DNA of 49,590 nucleotides from NCBI GenBank assembly GCA_963697455.1, contig CAVOOI010000003.1, forward strand, positions 1 to 49,590, given 5' to 3'. Positions 1 to 7,692 of this stretch are shown piece by piece. The DNA is from JAFEDN01 sp963697455 (lineage in GTDB: Bacteria; Pseudomonadota; Gammaproteobacteria; Coxiellales; Coxiellaceae). Below the pieces are notes generated by a model that saw only the letters and a program-made list of their open reading frames with translations, did no database searches and was not told where the DNA came from. Numbering within the stretch: position 1 is the stretch's first letter; every line of letters starts with the position of its first letter. The translations under genes and the position numbers were made by a program.

Positions 1-1
1 G

Positions 2-364
2 ATGGATAATAAAATTGTCACTGGTATTGGTAATATTTATGCCGCAGAAGCTTTGTTTAAAGCAGGTATTCATCCATCTGCACCTATTAATTCGTTATCG
101 ATAGAACATCTGGAAAAACTGGTTAAATCAATTAAACAAATTTTACGTCTAGCGATTAAACGCGGTGGGACTACCTTGAAAGACTTTATTAACAGCGATG
201 GCAAACCTGGATATTTTTCTAACGAGCTAAAGGTCTACGGTCGTGCAGGATTACCTTGTGTTCGATGTCATACCATATTGCAAATGATGAAAATGGGGCA
301 GCGTAGCACGGTGTTTTGCAAGCGTTGTCAGAGTGCTGAACTGCAACAAACCACAGATGATTAA
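2..364 (+). CDS. mutM: Formamidopyrimidine-DNA glycosylase, C-terminal part (cut by window edge)
   Basis: This is the C-terminal part of Fpg/MutM, a base-excision-repair glycosylase and AP-lyase that removes 8-oxoguanine. The first visible residues (MDNKIVTGIGNIYA) match the helix-two-turn-helix segment that normally lies mid-protein, so the true start is outside the window and the initial Met is internal. The C-terminal zinc finger is complete, with Cys86-x2-Cys89 and Cys106-x2-Cys109 in the visible numbering. The catalytic N-terminal Pro-Glu is not visible. The 3' end overlaps, tail to tail, about 114 nt of the reading frame of the converging membrane-protein gene, an unusually long overlap. 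Identification is firm. Confidence 0.95.
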   Translation: MDNKIVTGIGNIYAAEALFKAGIHPSAPINSLSIEHLEKLVKSIKQILRLAIKRGGTTLKDFINSDGKPGYFSNELKVYGRAGLPCVRCHTILQMMKMGQRSTVFCKRCQSAELQQTTDD

Positions 365-877
365 TATCCACGCAATTCCTCCGAAAATGATTGCCAGCCA
401 ATTCCATTTAGAAAATTTATTATTGATAATGAAATCCGGGAATTGCTGTGCTCGATTTACAGCTAATGCTACTCTATTGGCTAATGCGATGGGCACAAAA
501 CATAACATCGATATTACCCCATATTGACCTGGGAGTTTTGAGGCTATACCTAAAACAAAATAAACGATAAAGAAAAAAAGGATAGGAAATTTTATTTCAA
601 CTTTATTTTTAACCTTTGCTTGTCTGATGTGCCTAAAGCAACTATATGCAAATAATGACGAGAAAAATGCACGTAATAATGGGTTACATTTCTTCCCTTG
701 ATTTTTTATAATTACCCAATTTTTGTAAAACCAAAATATCTCATATAACGTTAGAGTGCATATAGACATTACCACCATTTTAGTAGTAGAAGGCGTAAAA
801 AAACTATGTTTAGGATCAGAGGCGGCAGGAATATTGTCAACTACTTCATTAATATGAGTGCTAAGTACTTTTGACAT
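251..877 (-). CDS. Multi-spanning inner-membrane protein of unknown function
   Basis: A 208-residue protein with about four to five hydrophobic segments (roughly residues 33-55, 68-80, 95-112, 118-132 and 158-180). The N-terminal pattern F-x-PS-x3-KMVVMSICTLTLYEIFWFYKNW resembles small membrane proteins common in Legionella-like genomes, but I cannot assign a function. The last ~38 residues (LTTLAKHRATLPHFHHLQYGM...) lie over the mutM 3' end and are compositionally unlike the rest. A natural end near the last membrane helix may have been lost, extending the frame into mutM. The start ATG at 877 is preceded by AGGTGAAACT, a reasonable ribosome site. No other gene shares its transcription unit. 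Confidence 0.72.
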   Translation of the reverse strand: MSKVLSTHINEVVDNIPAASDPKHSFFTPSTTKMVVMSICTLTLYEIFWFYKNWVIIKNQGKKCNPLLRAFFSSLFAYSCFRHIRQAKVKNKVEIKFPILFFFIVYFVLGIASKLPGQYGVISMLCFVPIALANRVALAVNRAQQFPDFIINNKFSKWNWLAIIFGGIAWILIICGLLQFSTLTTLAKHRATLPHFHHLQYGMTSNTR

Positions 878-1150
878 AGTTTCACCTTTATTTTGTTAAT
901 AATTGTTTTTTAGCAGCTTAAATTAAAATATTCTTTCTGCCAGCAAGATTTATGCTAATTTTTACCATAAAACCCTCTTGTTTGCAATATTTTTTGCTGC
1001 TTCTGGCTCACAAGTTGCCCGTTATACGAATGTCCGAATCTTATCCGAAATGCGACATTATAAAATTTCCCACATAACATTAAATAAAGTTTTGTTCATT
1101 GCCGCAAGGTTTGGATTTTCGATTGAAAACGCTAACAATGGTTCTACAAT

Positions 1151-1399
1151 TTGAACGATTACAACTTTGGTTGGCAAAATAATCATATTAATTTAAATCA
1201 ATATTTAGGAATCAACGATTGTTTTATACACAACGAAAAGGGTAAACAATTAATTGAATTCATCTTGCATCAACCTTATGAAAAACTTCATGATCTTAGC
1301 AATGAGATAATTTTATATCTCAAGAAAATTCAAAATAATGGCTATTTGGCACAGCGAGATGGTTATATCTGGATTTCAAATCAACAGACAGGAAAATAA
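1151..1399 (+). CDS. Small hypothetical protein, possibly a 5'-truncated remnant
   Basis: An open frame of 82 codons that would need a TTG start; a TAA lies six codons upstream in frame. The product is hydrophilic and mixed helical (IEFILHQPYEKLHDLSNEIILYLKKI is the most protein-like part) and ends in IWISNQQTGK. No clear Shine-Dalgarno precedes the TTG. The body reads like the end of a longer protein whose 5' part is gone, rather than a complete gene. I do not recognise a family. A ten-codon frame (MNVDLLKEKQA) follows at 1403. Confidence 0.4.
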   Translation: MNDYNFGWQNNHINLNQYLGINDCFIHNEKGKQLIEFILHQPYEKLHDLSNEIILYLKKIQNNGYLAQRDGYIWISNQQTGK

Positions 1400-1484
1400 G
1401 CAATGAATGTAGATTTATTAAAAGAAAAGCAAGCTTAATTTAACTTAAAATTGCTTGTAGTGTCTCTCTCCCGAGATTTGTAGT

Positions 1485-1865
1485 TTAACTATCTAATGGA
1501 GGAAGTGGAGCATTCAAATTACCATTGCCTATAGGTACTTCACCATAACTATATGGATTTACTCCATCAATACAGGCAATGTTGATTCCATATTGATTAG
1601 GATTGCTTCTGCGTTTGTGGTGTGTATAAATGCCGCAAGTTTTACAAAAATAATGTCCAGCGATTTTAGTGTTCCATTGATAAAGTGTTAAATTATCTTG
1701 GCCTTTAATTACTTTTAAATTTGAAATTGGGACCATCGCCATAACCGCACCTTTACGGCGACATAGTGAACAATCGCAACGGCGAATATTTTCCAATCCA
1801 TTATCAAACTTCACCTCGACTTCAACTGTGCCACAGTGACATTTTAAAATTCTTTTATCTGACAT
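1485..1865 (-). CDS. GFA-family (glutathione-dependent formaldehyde-activating-like) zinc protein
   Basis: A small zinc-binding protein of the GFA/CENP-V fold. Using the ATG at 1865 (preceded by GGCGAG; a longer frame upstream adds 15 hydrophobic residues without a better ribosome site) the protein has 126 residues. Cys9-x-Cys11, Cys30-x-Cys32-x2-Cys35 and Cys74-x2-Cys77 give the expected zinc ligands. The founding member of the family accelerates formation of S-hydroxymethylglutathione, but most members are uncharacterised, so only the fold is asserted. It is followed on the same strand by no close partner; the kinase-like gene upstream is 67 nt away. Confidence 0.85.
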   Translation of the reverse strand: MSDKRILKCHCGTVEVEVKFDNGLENIRRCDCSLCRRKGAVMAMVPISNLKVIKGQDNLTLYQWNTKIAGHYFCKTCGIYTHHKRRSNPNQYGINIACIDGVNPYSYGEVPIGNGNLNAPLPPLDS

Positions 1866-1931
1866 TCGCTCGCCTATTTTTAAAAATAAAATTATTATTT
1901 TGCCGGCCAAAAAGGGAGGATATATGTTCTC

Positions 1932-2462
1932 TTACTTTTCGAGGGTCTTCATAACCTTATTGACATTTTCCTCAATAATTTTGTTGATTTCCGAAACTTG
2001 ATCTGAATAACCCTCAGATTCAACAACCAAAGTGGCAACTTCTTCATAATAAGCATCTCGTTCGTGATGTTGTTTTTCCAAGAAATTCTTCATATCATCC
2101 ACCGGAAGCGATGGAACTCGCCCATTTTTCATACGGCCAAGTTGAGTTGGAATAGAGACTTTCAAATAAACAACAAATTCAGAAGATAACAATTTTCGAC
2201 ATTGTTCGCTTGATACAACACATTCTTCCAATAAAACGACAACATTTTCTTTTCCGATACAATGAGAAATGATATCTGCTTGACATCGATTAAACGCTGC
2301 TTCGCCTTGCTCGCCAAGGATATCTCGTGTTTGTCGGCCAATATAACTTTCAATACTTGGATTTGCATCGACGATTTGCCATCCTAATTTTTTAGCCAAT
2401 GCTTCGGTAAATAGAAACTTGCCTGCACCCATATGGCCGATGATGAAAATACGCTTAGTCAT
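1932..2462 (-). CDS. Shikimate-kinase-like P-loop NTPase with altered Walker A
   Basis: A 176-residue P-loop protein that resembles shikimate kinase/AroK in size and in its N-terminal layout: beta strand, GHMGAGK loop (residues 9-15), then LAKKLGWQIVDANPSIE, equivalent to the D-x-D region. The residue after the P-loop lysine is Phe16, where kinases nearly always have Ser or Thr to coordinate Mg2+. The shikimate-binding Arg and the G-G-G motif are not evident. It may therefore be a degenerate or non-canonical kinase. It has its own ATG at 2462 with upstream AGAGGATATTAAA. A dedicated aroK is expected elsewhere in the genome. Confidence 0.7.
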   Translation of the reverse strand: MTKRIFIIGHMGAGKFLFTEALAKKLGWQIVDANPSIESYIGRQTRDILGEQGEAAFNRCQADIISHCIGKENVVVLLEECVVSSEQCRKLLSSEFVVYLKVSIPTQLGRMKNGRVPSLPVDDMKNFLEKQHHERDAYYEEVATLVVESEGYSDQVSEINKIIEENVNKVMKTLEK

Positions 2463-2613
2463 TTTAATATCCTCTTTTAGTTTGTTAATGAATTATATCA
2501 CAGAGCGCTTAGAGTAAAAAAATCCATTAATGCACAATCCGCACAGCAATGCGCAGCGACTGTTCAATGGATGATTAGATCATCAGTATTAGTTAGATAA
2601 ACTGAGTTACCCT

Positions 2614-4269
2614 TTATGCATGAGTCAGACGCTTATATTTGATGCGATGGGGTTGCTTGGCAGCGTCGCCTAATCGATTTAATCGATCTCTTTCATAATC
2701 ATTGTAATTGCCCTCAAACCAAACCACTTTTCCTTCGTCTTCAAAAGCAAGCATATGGGTTGTGATGCGATCTAAAAACCAGCGATCGTGAGAAATGACT
2801 AAAATTGAGCCGGGAAAAATTAAAATGGCTTCTTCTAATGCGCGTAACGTTTCTATATCCAAGTCATTAGTTGGTTCATCTAAAAGTATCACGTTGCCAC
2901 CGGTCCGCAATAGCTTTGCTAAATGAACTCGATTACGTTCTCCGCCGGATAAATCTCGAATCATTTTTTGTTGATCACTGCCTTTAAAATTAAAACGACT
3001 CACATAAGCGCGTGAAGGAATTTGATAATTACCAATTGTAATTGTTTCTTGGTTATCTGAAATTTCTTGCCACACTGTTTTATTTGCATCTAGCGATCTG
3101 ACCTGATCAATAGAAGTTAATTTGACTGTGTCACCGATGCGAATCGTCCCTCCATCTGGCTTTTCTATTTGAGCAAGCAATTTAAACAAGGTGGATTTGC
3201 CCGCGCCGTTTCCCCCAATTATTCCAGTAATGGAACCTTTTGGAATGTTGAAGGAGAGATTTTCGATCAAAATTTGATCGTCATACGCTTTTGATAAATG
3301 ATTAACTTCAATTACCAGGTCACCTAGTCTTGGGCCGGGTGGGATGTATAAGGATGTCGTTTCAGAACGTTTTTGATACTCTTTGGAGTTTAATTCTTCA
3401 AATCGTCCTAGTCTGGACTTGCTCTTTGCTTGGCGTGCTTGTGGATTGCTGCGCACCCATTCTAGTTCTTGCTTGAGAGTGCGCTGTCGTGCTACTTCCT
3501 GCTTTTCTTCAATTTCTAATCGTTTTTCTTTTTGTTCTAGCCAAGAAGAGTAATTTCCTTCAAAAGGGATACCGTGACCTCGATCAAGCTCTAAAATCCA
3601 ACCAGCCACATTGTCTAAAAAATATCGATCGTGGGTAATAGCAATTACCGTTCCTTTGAATTCTTTTAAAAAACGTTCTAGCCACGCGACACTTTCTGCA
3701 TCCAAATGATTTGTTGGTTCATCTAAAAATAACACATCTGGATTGGAAAGCAGTAAACGACAGAGTGCCACACGCCTTTTTTCGCCTCCAGAAAGTTTCC
3801 CAGCTAATGCATTGCCTGGTGGGAGTCTTAAAGCATCTTGTGCAATCTCAAGCTTTCTTTCTAACTCCCAACCCGATACGGCATCTATTTGATTTTGTAA
3901 ATTTCCTTGCTCTTCTAATAAAGCGGTCATTTCTTCATCATTTATTGGAGAACTAAAGCAATCACTGATTTCATTAAAGCGATTTAGCAATTGTTTAATA
4001 TCCTGAATGCCTTCTTCAACGATGCTGCGGACTTCTTTGTCTGGATTGAGTTCAGGTTCTTGTGGAAGAAAGGCAATTTTAAGTCCTTGTTGGAAATTGA
4101 CCTGGCCTTCATAATCTTTCGTAACGCCCGCCATTATTTTTAATAATGTGGATTTTCCCGCGCCATTGATACCTAATACGCCAATTTTTGCCCCATAATA
4201 AAAAGATAAGTTTATCCCTTTTAGAATTTTGTTTCGCACATCTTGTAGCGTGCAAATAAATGGTTTCAT
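2614..4269 (-). CDS. ettA: Energy-dependent translational throttle protein EttA (ABC-F ATPase)
   Basis: A 551-residue ABC-F protein, close to the length of E. coli EttA. It binds the ribosomal E site and gates entry into elongation according to ATP/ADP ratio. Domain 1 has Walker A GINGAGKST, signature LSGGEKRRVALCRLLL and Walker B LFLDEPTNHLD. A linker follows that includes the arm and the P-site tRNA interaction motif region. Domain 2 has GGNGAGKST, LSGGERNRVHLAKLL and ILLDEPTNDLD. The extreme N-terminus lacks about six residues present between beta strands in E. coli EttA, a small family variation. It is transcribed away from the L,D-transpeptidase gene, with a stem-loop between them. Confidence 0.95.
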   Translation of the reverse strand: MKPFICTLQDVRNKILKGINLSFYYGAKIGVLGINGAGKSTLLKIMAGVTKDYEGQVNFQQGLKIAFLPQEPELNPDKEVRSIVEEGIQDIKQLLNRFNEISDCFSSPINDEEMTALLEEQGNLQNQIDAVSGWELERKLEIAQDALRLPPGNALAGKLSGGEKRRVALCRLLLSNPDVLFLDEPTNHLDAESVAWLERFLKEFKGTVIAITHDRYFLDNVAGWILELDRGHGIPFEGNYSSWLEQKEKRLEIEEKQEVARQRTLKQELEWVRSNPQARQAKSKSRLGRFEELNSKEYQKRSETTSLYIPPGPRLGDLVIEVNHLSKAYDDQILIENLSFNIPKGSITGIIGGNGAGKSTLFKLLAQIEKPDGGTIRIGDTVKLTSIDQVRSLDANKTVWQEISDNQETITIGNYQIPSRAYVSRFNFKGSDQQKMIRDLSGGERNRVHLAKLLRTGGNVILLDEPTNDLDIETLRALEEAILIFPGSILVISHDRWFLDRITTHMLAFEDEGKVVWFEGNYNDYERDRLNRLGDAAKQPHRIKYKRLTHA

Positions 4270-4362
4270 CTTTAATACCCTAGATTTTTACATTATTTGA
4301 TAGATTATACAGAATTATTAAAATATGTAATCTTTTGCGGGAAGCGCTGATATTTAACAAAT

Positions 4363-4394
4363 GGGACCCATTTAATAGTGAATAAATGGGTCCC
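4363..4394 (-). terminator. Stem-loop after the L,D-transpeptidase gene
   Basis: GGGACCCATTTA at 4363-4374 pairs perfectly with TAAATGGGTCCC at 4383-4394, giving a 12-bp stem with an 8-nt loop. It lies 35 nt past the L,D-transpeptidase stop and 94 nt before the ettA start, both leftward. The sequence beyond the stem on that strand (ATTTGTTAAA) is only weakly T-rich, so intrinsic termination is likely but not certain. Confidence 0.65.
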
Positions 4395-4428
4395 GCAGAT
4401 CAAAAGTCTAACATGATAGCCTAATTGG

Positions 4429-5022
4429 TTAGCGGTATGGCCTTACGATTACTTTAGTGCCTGGGCTTAAAAAATTTTGACTTAACCATCTCGCATGAGG
4501 TGGAAGTACCCTAATACAACCATGACTTGCATTATAAGGTCGAACGGGACCACCATGTATAGCATAACCGCGGTGGAAAAACATGCACCAAGGCATAGGT
4601 GCATTGCCTCTACCTACTGGGTACTTGCTTGATCTGCAATCAGGACCCCCTTTTGAAGTGATTCTAAAGCTTCCAACCGGAGTTTTACAACCTCTTCTAA
4701 TATCAGGGCAATAATGACGACCTCCTGAGGCAGGACCAGAGTTGACTAAACTACCATTATAATAAGCAAACCATCGTAACGCTCCTGGGTCAAATATAAA
4801 CAGTTTGCCAGAACTATTGGATGCAAAATGACCTGAAGTATATCTCGGTGATTTTGAATATTTTCGATAATGAGGTCGATACTCGTCTGAGTCCCAATTA
4901 TTATGATAATCCGAATATTCGGATCCATCTGCAGGTGAATAATCATAATAATCATAACTAAATGCGGTAATTGAGATAAAAAAGAGACTGAGTGTCAATC
5001 CTAGAATGGGTAACTTTTTCAT
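4429..5022 (-). CDS. Periplasmic L,D-transpeptidase (YkuD domain)
   Basis: A 197-residue exported enzyme: N-terminal signal peptide (KKLPILGLTLSLFFISITAFS), a Tyr/Asp/Ser-rich low-complexity linker to about residue 65, then a YkuD catalytic domain. The diagnostic motif is complete: His156 in IHGG, then Ser-His-Gly-Cys169-Ile-Arg. The enzyme would act in the periplasm, making 3-3 peptidoglycan cross-links or attaching proteins to peptidoglycan; the sequence does not separate these roles. The start ATG at 5022 is preceded by AGGGAGTAGGAAA. A stem-loop lies downstream. A muramidase-like gene diverges from it 475 nt away. Confidence 0.92.
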   Translation of the reverse strand: MKKLPILGLTLSLFFISITAFSYDYYDYSPADGSEYSDYHNNWDSDEYRPHYRKYSKSPRYTSGHFASNSSGKLFIFDPGALRWFAYYNGSLVNSGPASGGRHYCPDIRRGCKTPVGSFRITSKGGPDCRSSKYPVGRGNAPMPWCMFFHRGYAIHGGPVRPYNASHGCIRVLPPHARWLSQNFLSPGTKVIVRPYR

Positions 5023-5216
5023 TTTCCTACTCCCTTAAACCAGCGGCAACGTCCGTGTCAGCTGTGTTAAAAAGTATAGAGTATTAAAAATTAATTTTTT
5101 TTAAGTTATCGGCGTGATTTTCTGTCATTAATATAAAAAAATTATTTTAAATCAATGGGTTAGGGTATAAAAATAGCATTTTCAGGCTGCTTTTTAATGA
5201 TTTTTATGCTTTTACT

Positions 5217-5225
5217 TGATATAAT
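5217..5225 (+). promoter_or_regulatory. Extended -10 promoter element
   Basis: TGATATAAT matches the extended -10 consensus TGnTATAAT exactly. No good -35 hexamer sits 17 nt upstream, as is usual for extended -10 promoters. Transcription would begin near 5232 and run rightward through the hairpin region toward the transglycosylase gene at 5498. Confidence 0.5.
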
Positions 5226-5397
5226 GCTCCTGTCCAAGGTCAGGGAATAGCTAATTACTTCATATAGCGCCATCCATTTAATCGGGGTGAATTTAAGTAG
5301 TTACCAAGAGACAAGGCCGCAATTTTGTCTTATCCAGAGTTATTTTAATTTAACGATAAGCCGTTGAAATGTAGATATCGCTACACAAAACAAAAAT

Positions 5398-5463
5398 GTA
5401 ACTGCTCACGGGGTAAGAGCCTGTTCAACGCCCAAACGTTTCCTTGCTGGAGCGAGTAGTTAC
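5398..5463. repeat. REP-like hairpin repeat (copy 1)
   Basis: Left arm gtaactgctc (5398-5407) and right arm gagcgagtagttac (5450-5463) are imperfect inverted repeats. The right arm matches 13 of 14 bases of the right arm of the hairpin at 11437-11487. Bases 5400-5419 are an exact 20-bp reverse-complement match to 18267-18286. This points to a dispersed palindromic repeat family. Confidence 0.6.
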
Positions 5464-5497
5464 ATAAAAATTACGCTTTTTACCTTGTGGAATACAA

Positions 5498-6055
5498 ATG
5501 AAAAACATTCTTCTTTTAATAACATTGTGTCTTACTGTTGGATTTACGCAACCGCCTAAAAATACTGAAAACATCTGTAAAATCTTTCAAAATAATCCCA
5601 GCTGGTACTGGAAAGCAAAGGAAACTGAGCAAAAGTGGGGTGTGCCTGTTGCAGTACAAATGGCAATAATTAATCAAGAATCTCACTTTAACGGTGAGGC
5701 AAAAGCAAAGGCAAGGTCTTCTGCTTATGGCTTTTCGCAAGCGTTAAAAAAGACTTGGGCTGGCTATCAAAAAAGCACTGGTGCAAAAGGTCGTCGTAAT
5801 GAATTTGCTGCCGCTACTGACTTCATTGGTTGGTATTTGAATATGACCAAACATCATCTAGGTATTTCACCCAAAAACACCTATGCACTTTACCTAGCCT
5901 ATCATGAAGGTTTAGGGGGGTATCGCTGTCATAGTTATGTACGCAAACCATTTATCATACGCGTCGCAAAAAAGGTAAATAGGAAAGCAAATGTGTATAA
6001 AACTCAATTAGCTTCCTGTGAAAATCACTTGGCTATTATTGCACCATTTGGCTAA
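5498..6055 (+). CDS. Exported lytic transglycosylase-like (SLT/lysozyme-fold) protein
   Basis: A 185-residue protein with an N-terminal signal peptide (about residues 1-17) followed by a single SLT/lysozyme-like domain. The candidate catalytic acid is Glu61 in IINQESHF. AYGFSQALKKTW corresponds to the second conserved block, and YALYLAYHEGLGGY to the third. It would cleave peptidoglycan glycan strands in the periplasm. Two C-terminal cysteines may form a disulphide. The GTGGAATACAA ahead of the ATG is a weak ribosome site. Divergent placement from the L,D-transpeptidase makes this a small cell-wall pair, though co-regulation is inference. Confidence 0.85.
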   Translation: MKNILLLITLCLTVGFTQPPKNTENICKIFQNNPSWYWKAKETEQKWGVPVAVQMAIINQESHFNGEAKAKARSSAYGFSQALKKTWAGYQKSTGAKGRRNEFAAATDFIGWYLNMTKHHLGISPKNTYALYLAYHEGLGGYRCHSYVRKPFIIRVAKKVNRKANVYKTQLASCENHLAIIAPFG

Positions 6056-6107
6056 AATCTGAACGTTTAGCGGCTTCTAGCAGTTGTGCTGGATAGTGAC
6101 ATCTTTT

Positions 6108-6121
6108 GGTAACTTCAGCAC
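6108..6121 (-). repeat. Dispersed repeat, family A (copy 1)
   Basis: ggtaacttcagcac is the exact reverse complement of gtgctgaagttacc at 11703-11716. It also pairs locally with tgtgctgga at 6086-6094 to form a small hairpin, and lies between the converging transglycosylase and permease genes. Confidence 0.55.
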
Positions 6122-6148
6122 TAAACTGGATTATTAGCCTGGGATATT

Positions 6149-7207
6149 TTATTTTTTGCTTAAATCATCAATCAATTGTGGCTCTCTCCATAAAGTGATA
6201 AATAAAACCATGATGGCGGGTCCCAGGAATAAGCCAATTAACCCCATTGCTTCCATGCCACCTAAAATTCCAAAGAGAACAGCTAAAAATGGAAGTTGCA
6301 TGGCGCCGCCTATCAGACTTGGCCTGATGAAGTGGTCTGCAATAAACATGATTAAGCCGCCCCAGACAAGAATACTTAGCCCCATAACCATATGTCCTTG
6401 GGCAAGCAAAACTAAGGAAACGATTCCGAAGATAATGGGCGCGCCAAAGGGCACCATTGCAAAAATGGCAGTAAGGGCACCAAGTAAAGCAGGGGCGGGC
6501 ATTCCGGCAATTGCATAGCTAATGCCCATTAATATTCCAACTCCAATCCCGACTAGTACTAGCCCATTAACTGTTGCAATTAGGGAGCTAGGTACGGTTT
6601 CAGCATACAAATACCACCTTTCGCCCAAACAATAATACCCAATCGCATTGATTTGTTTGCGTATTTGATGCCCATCTTTATAAAAGAAAAATAAACTGAT
6701 AATGACAAAACTAAAGATAAAACTACGATGAACAATTTCTAATCCAAATTTTTTCAGAACTTCATTAAAAGGTTTGAGTGAGCCAAATGACGCTGTTGAA
6801 AATAAAGTAGAGACACCTTGCGGCTGACCTAAAGTATCATTCCATAAATTAGTTAAATAGCTGCCGATCCAGGGCAGATGTTCAATCCAGGAGGGAATTT
6901 GCTCGCCATGGGCATTTGCTGAAATAAGAAAATTAACAAGCAAATGTATTTCTTTAATTAAAATAACTATTATCCATATAAAAGGTATCGTAACAATACA
7001 GGTGATAATAGTTGTTAATAAGGCTGAAGCAATAATACGTTTTTTCCCTAACCATTTTTCAATTTTGGAATAAATTGGCCATGATACAATTGCAATTACC
7101 GCGGCCCATGCAACAGGCAAGAAAAAACGCTGAGCTACAAAAATGGTTAGAAGAATTATTATGGCAGTAAAAAAAATACTGATTAAATCTCGATGTGTTG
7201 CATTCAT
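6149..7207 (-). CDS. AI-2E/PerM-family inner-membrane transporter
   Basis: A permease of about 352 residues with roughly eight membrane segments, matching the AI-2E transporter (UPF0118/PerM/TqsA) family. It has paired N-terminal helices, a large extracytoplasmic loop (roughly residues 85-150) and a hydrophobic C-terminal half rich in Gly-Pro (GMPAPALLGALTAIFAMVPFGAPIIFG). Substrates differ across the family (AI-2, Na+/H+, unknown) and cannot be read from sequence. The ATG at 7207 is preferred over an upstream TTG at 7222, because the GGACGG that would encode the first extra residues sits at ribosome-site distance. The gene runs in the same direction as the thioesterase, which starts 37 nt upstream. 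Confidence 0.88.
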   Translation of the reverse strand: MNATHRDLISIFFTAIIILLTIFVAQRFFLPVAWAAVIAIVSWPIYSKIEKWLGKKRIIASALLTTIITCIVTIPFIWIIVILIKEIHLLVNFLISANAHGEQIPSWIEHLPWIGSYLTNLWNDTLGQPQGVSTLFSTASFGSLKPFNEVLKKFGLEIVHRSFIFSFVIISLFFFYKDGHQIRKQINAIGYYCLGERWYLYAETVPSSLIATVNGLVLVGIGVGILMGISYAIAGMPAPALLGALTAIFAMVPFGAPIIFGIVSLVLLAQGHMVMGLSILVWGGLIMFIADHFIRPSLIGGAMQLPFLAVLFGILGGMEAMGLIGLFLGPAIMVLFITLWREPQLIDDLSKK

Positions 7208-7244
7208 TATTTTTCCGTCCAATTTCGTAACTGCAAGATAAATA

Positions 7245-7667
7245 TTAACGAGTCAATACGGCTAATGTGAGCCGTGTGGTTGAAATTAACTTGTGTTGCT
7301 CGTTATGAATGTCAATATTCCATACATGTGTTGAGCGGCCAATATGGATTGGAATAGCGGTTCCTATTACCATTCCAGATTTAGCGGATTTTATATGATT
7401 AGTATGTATGGTCAGGCCCACGCAATAGTGGGTGTTAATGTCAATTACAAAATTAGCCGCAGTACTCCCAATGGTTTCAGCTAAAACACATGAAGCACCG
7501 CCATGCATAATTCCAATTGGTTGCTTGGTTTTTTCATTAACCGGCATTCTTGCTTTTAAATAATTATCACCGATTTCAAAAAAAACAATATCTAAATGAT
7601 CGACAAGAGTATTTTGAGATCTTTTTTGTATTTTTTCTAGCGAAAGGGGGCTATTCCAAATTGCCAT
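7245..7667 (-). CDS. Hotdog-fold acyl-CoA thioesterase (MenI/YdiI-PaaI type)
   Basis: A 140-residue hotdog thioesterase very like E. coli YdiI/MenI, the 1,4-dihydroxy-2-naphthoyl-CoA hydrolase. Shared blocks include LDIVFFEIGD, ARMPVNEKTKQPIG, MHGGASCVLAETIGS with the likely catalytic Glu64, and the NHIKSAKSG segment. MenI acts in menaquinone synthesis, but EntH-like relatives proofread other acyl thioesters, and no menaquinone genes are visible here, so the substrate is left open. Transcribed leftward between the uncharacterised EF-hand-like protein and the permease, with 25-40 nt gaps, so possibly one operon. Confidence 0.88.
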   Translation of the reverse strand: MAIWNSPLSLEKIQKRSQNTLVDHLDIVFFEIGDNYLKARMPVNEKTKQPIGIMHGGASCVLAETIGSTAANFVIDINTHYCVGLTIHTNHIKSAKSGMVIGTAIPIHIGRSTHVWNIDIHNEQHKLISTTRLTLAVLTR

Positions 7668-7692
7668 TTTAAATCCCTAAAGTTTTCTAAGA

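Larger units (their letters stand above)
5023..5497. other. Long divergent intergenic region with promoter, hairpins and repeats
   Basis: This 475-nt gap between the L,D-transpeptidase and the transglycosylase has no convincing protein gene. It contains an extended -10 promoter (5217-5225) and an inverted pair of arms, ctaattactt at 5251 and aagtagttacc at 5295. A small stem AGACAA/TTGTCT lies near 5310-5330, and a REP-like hairpin at 5398-5463. A promoter more than 270 nt ahead of the coding start implies either a long structured leader or a separate small RNA. No known RNA family (6S, tmRNA, SRP, RNase P) was recognised. Confidence 0.5.

Noticed and set aside
219..407. Several open frames antisense to mutM
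   Set aside because: Shadows of real genes; only the frame from 877 has membrane-protein character and a ribosome site.
5226..5463. 6S RNA, SRP RNA, tmRNA or RNase P in the leader region
   Set aside because: None of their conserved cores is present; only generic hairpins.
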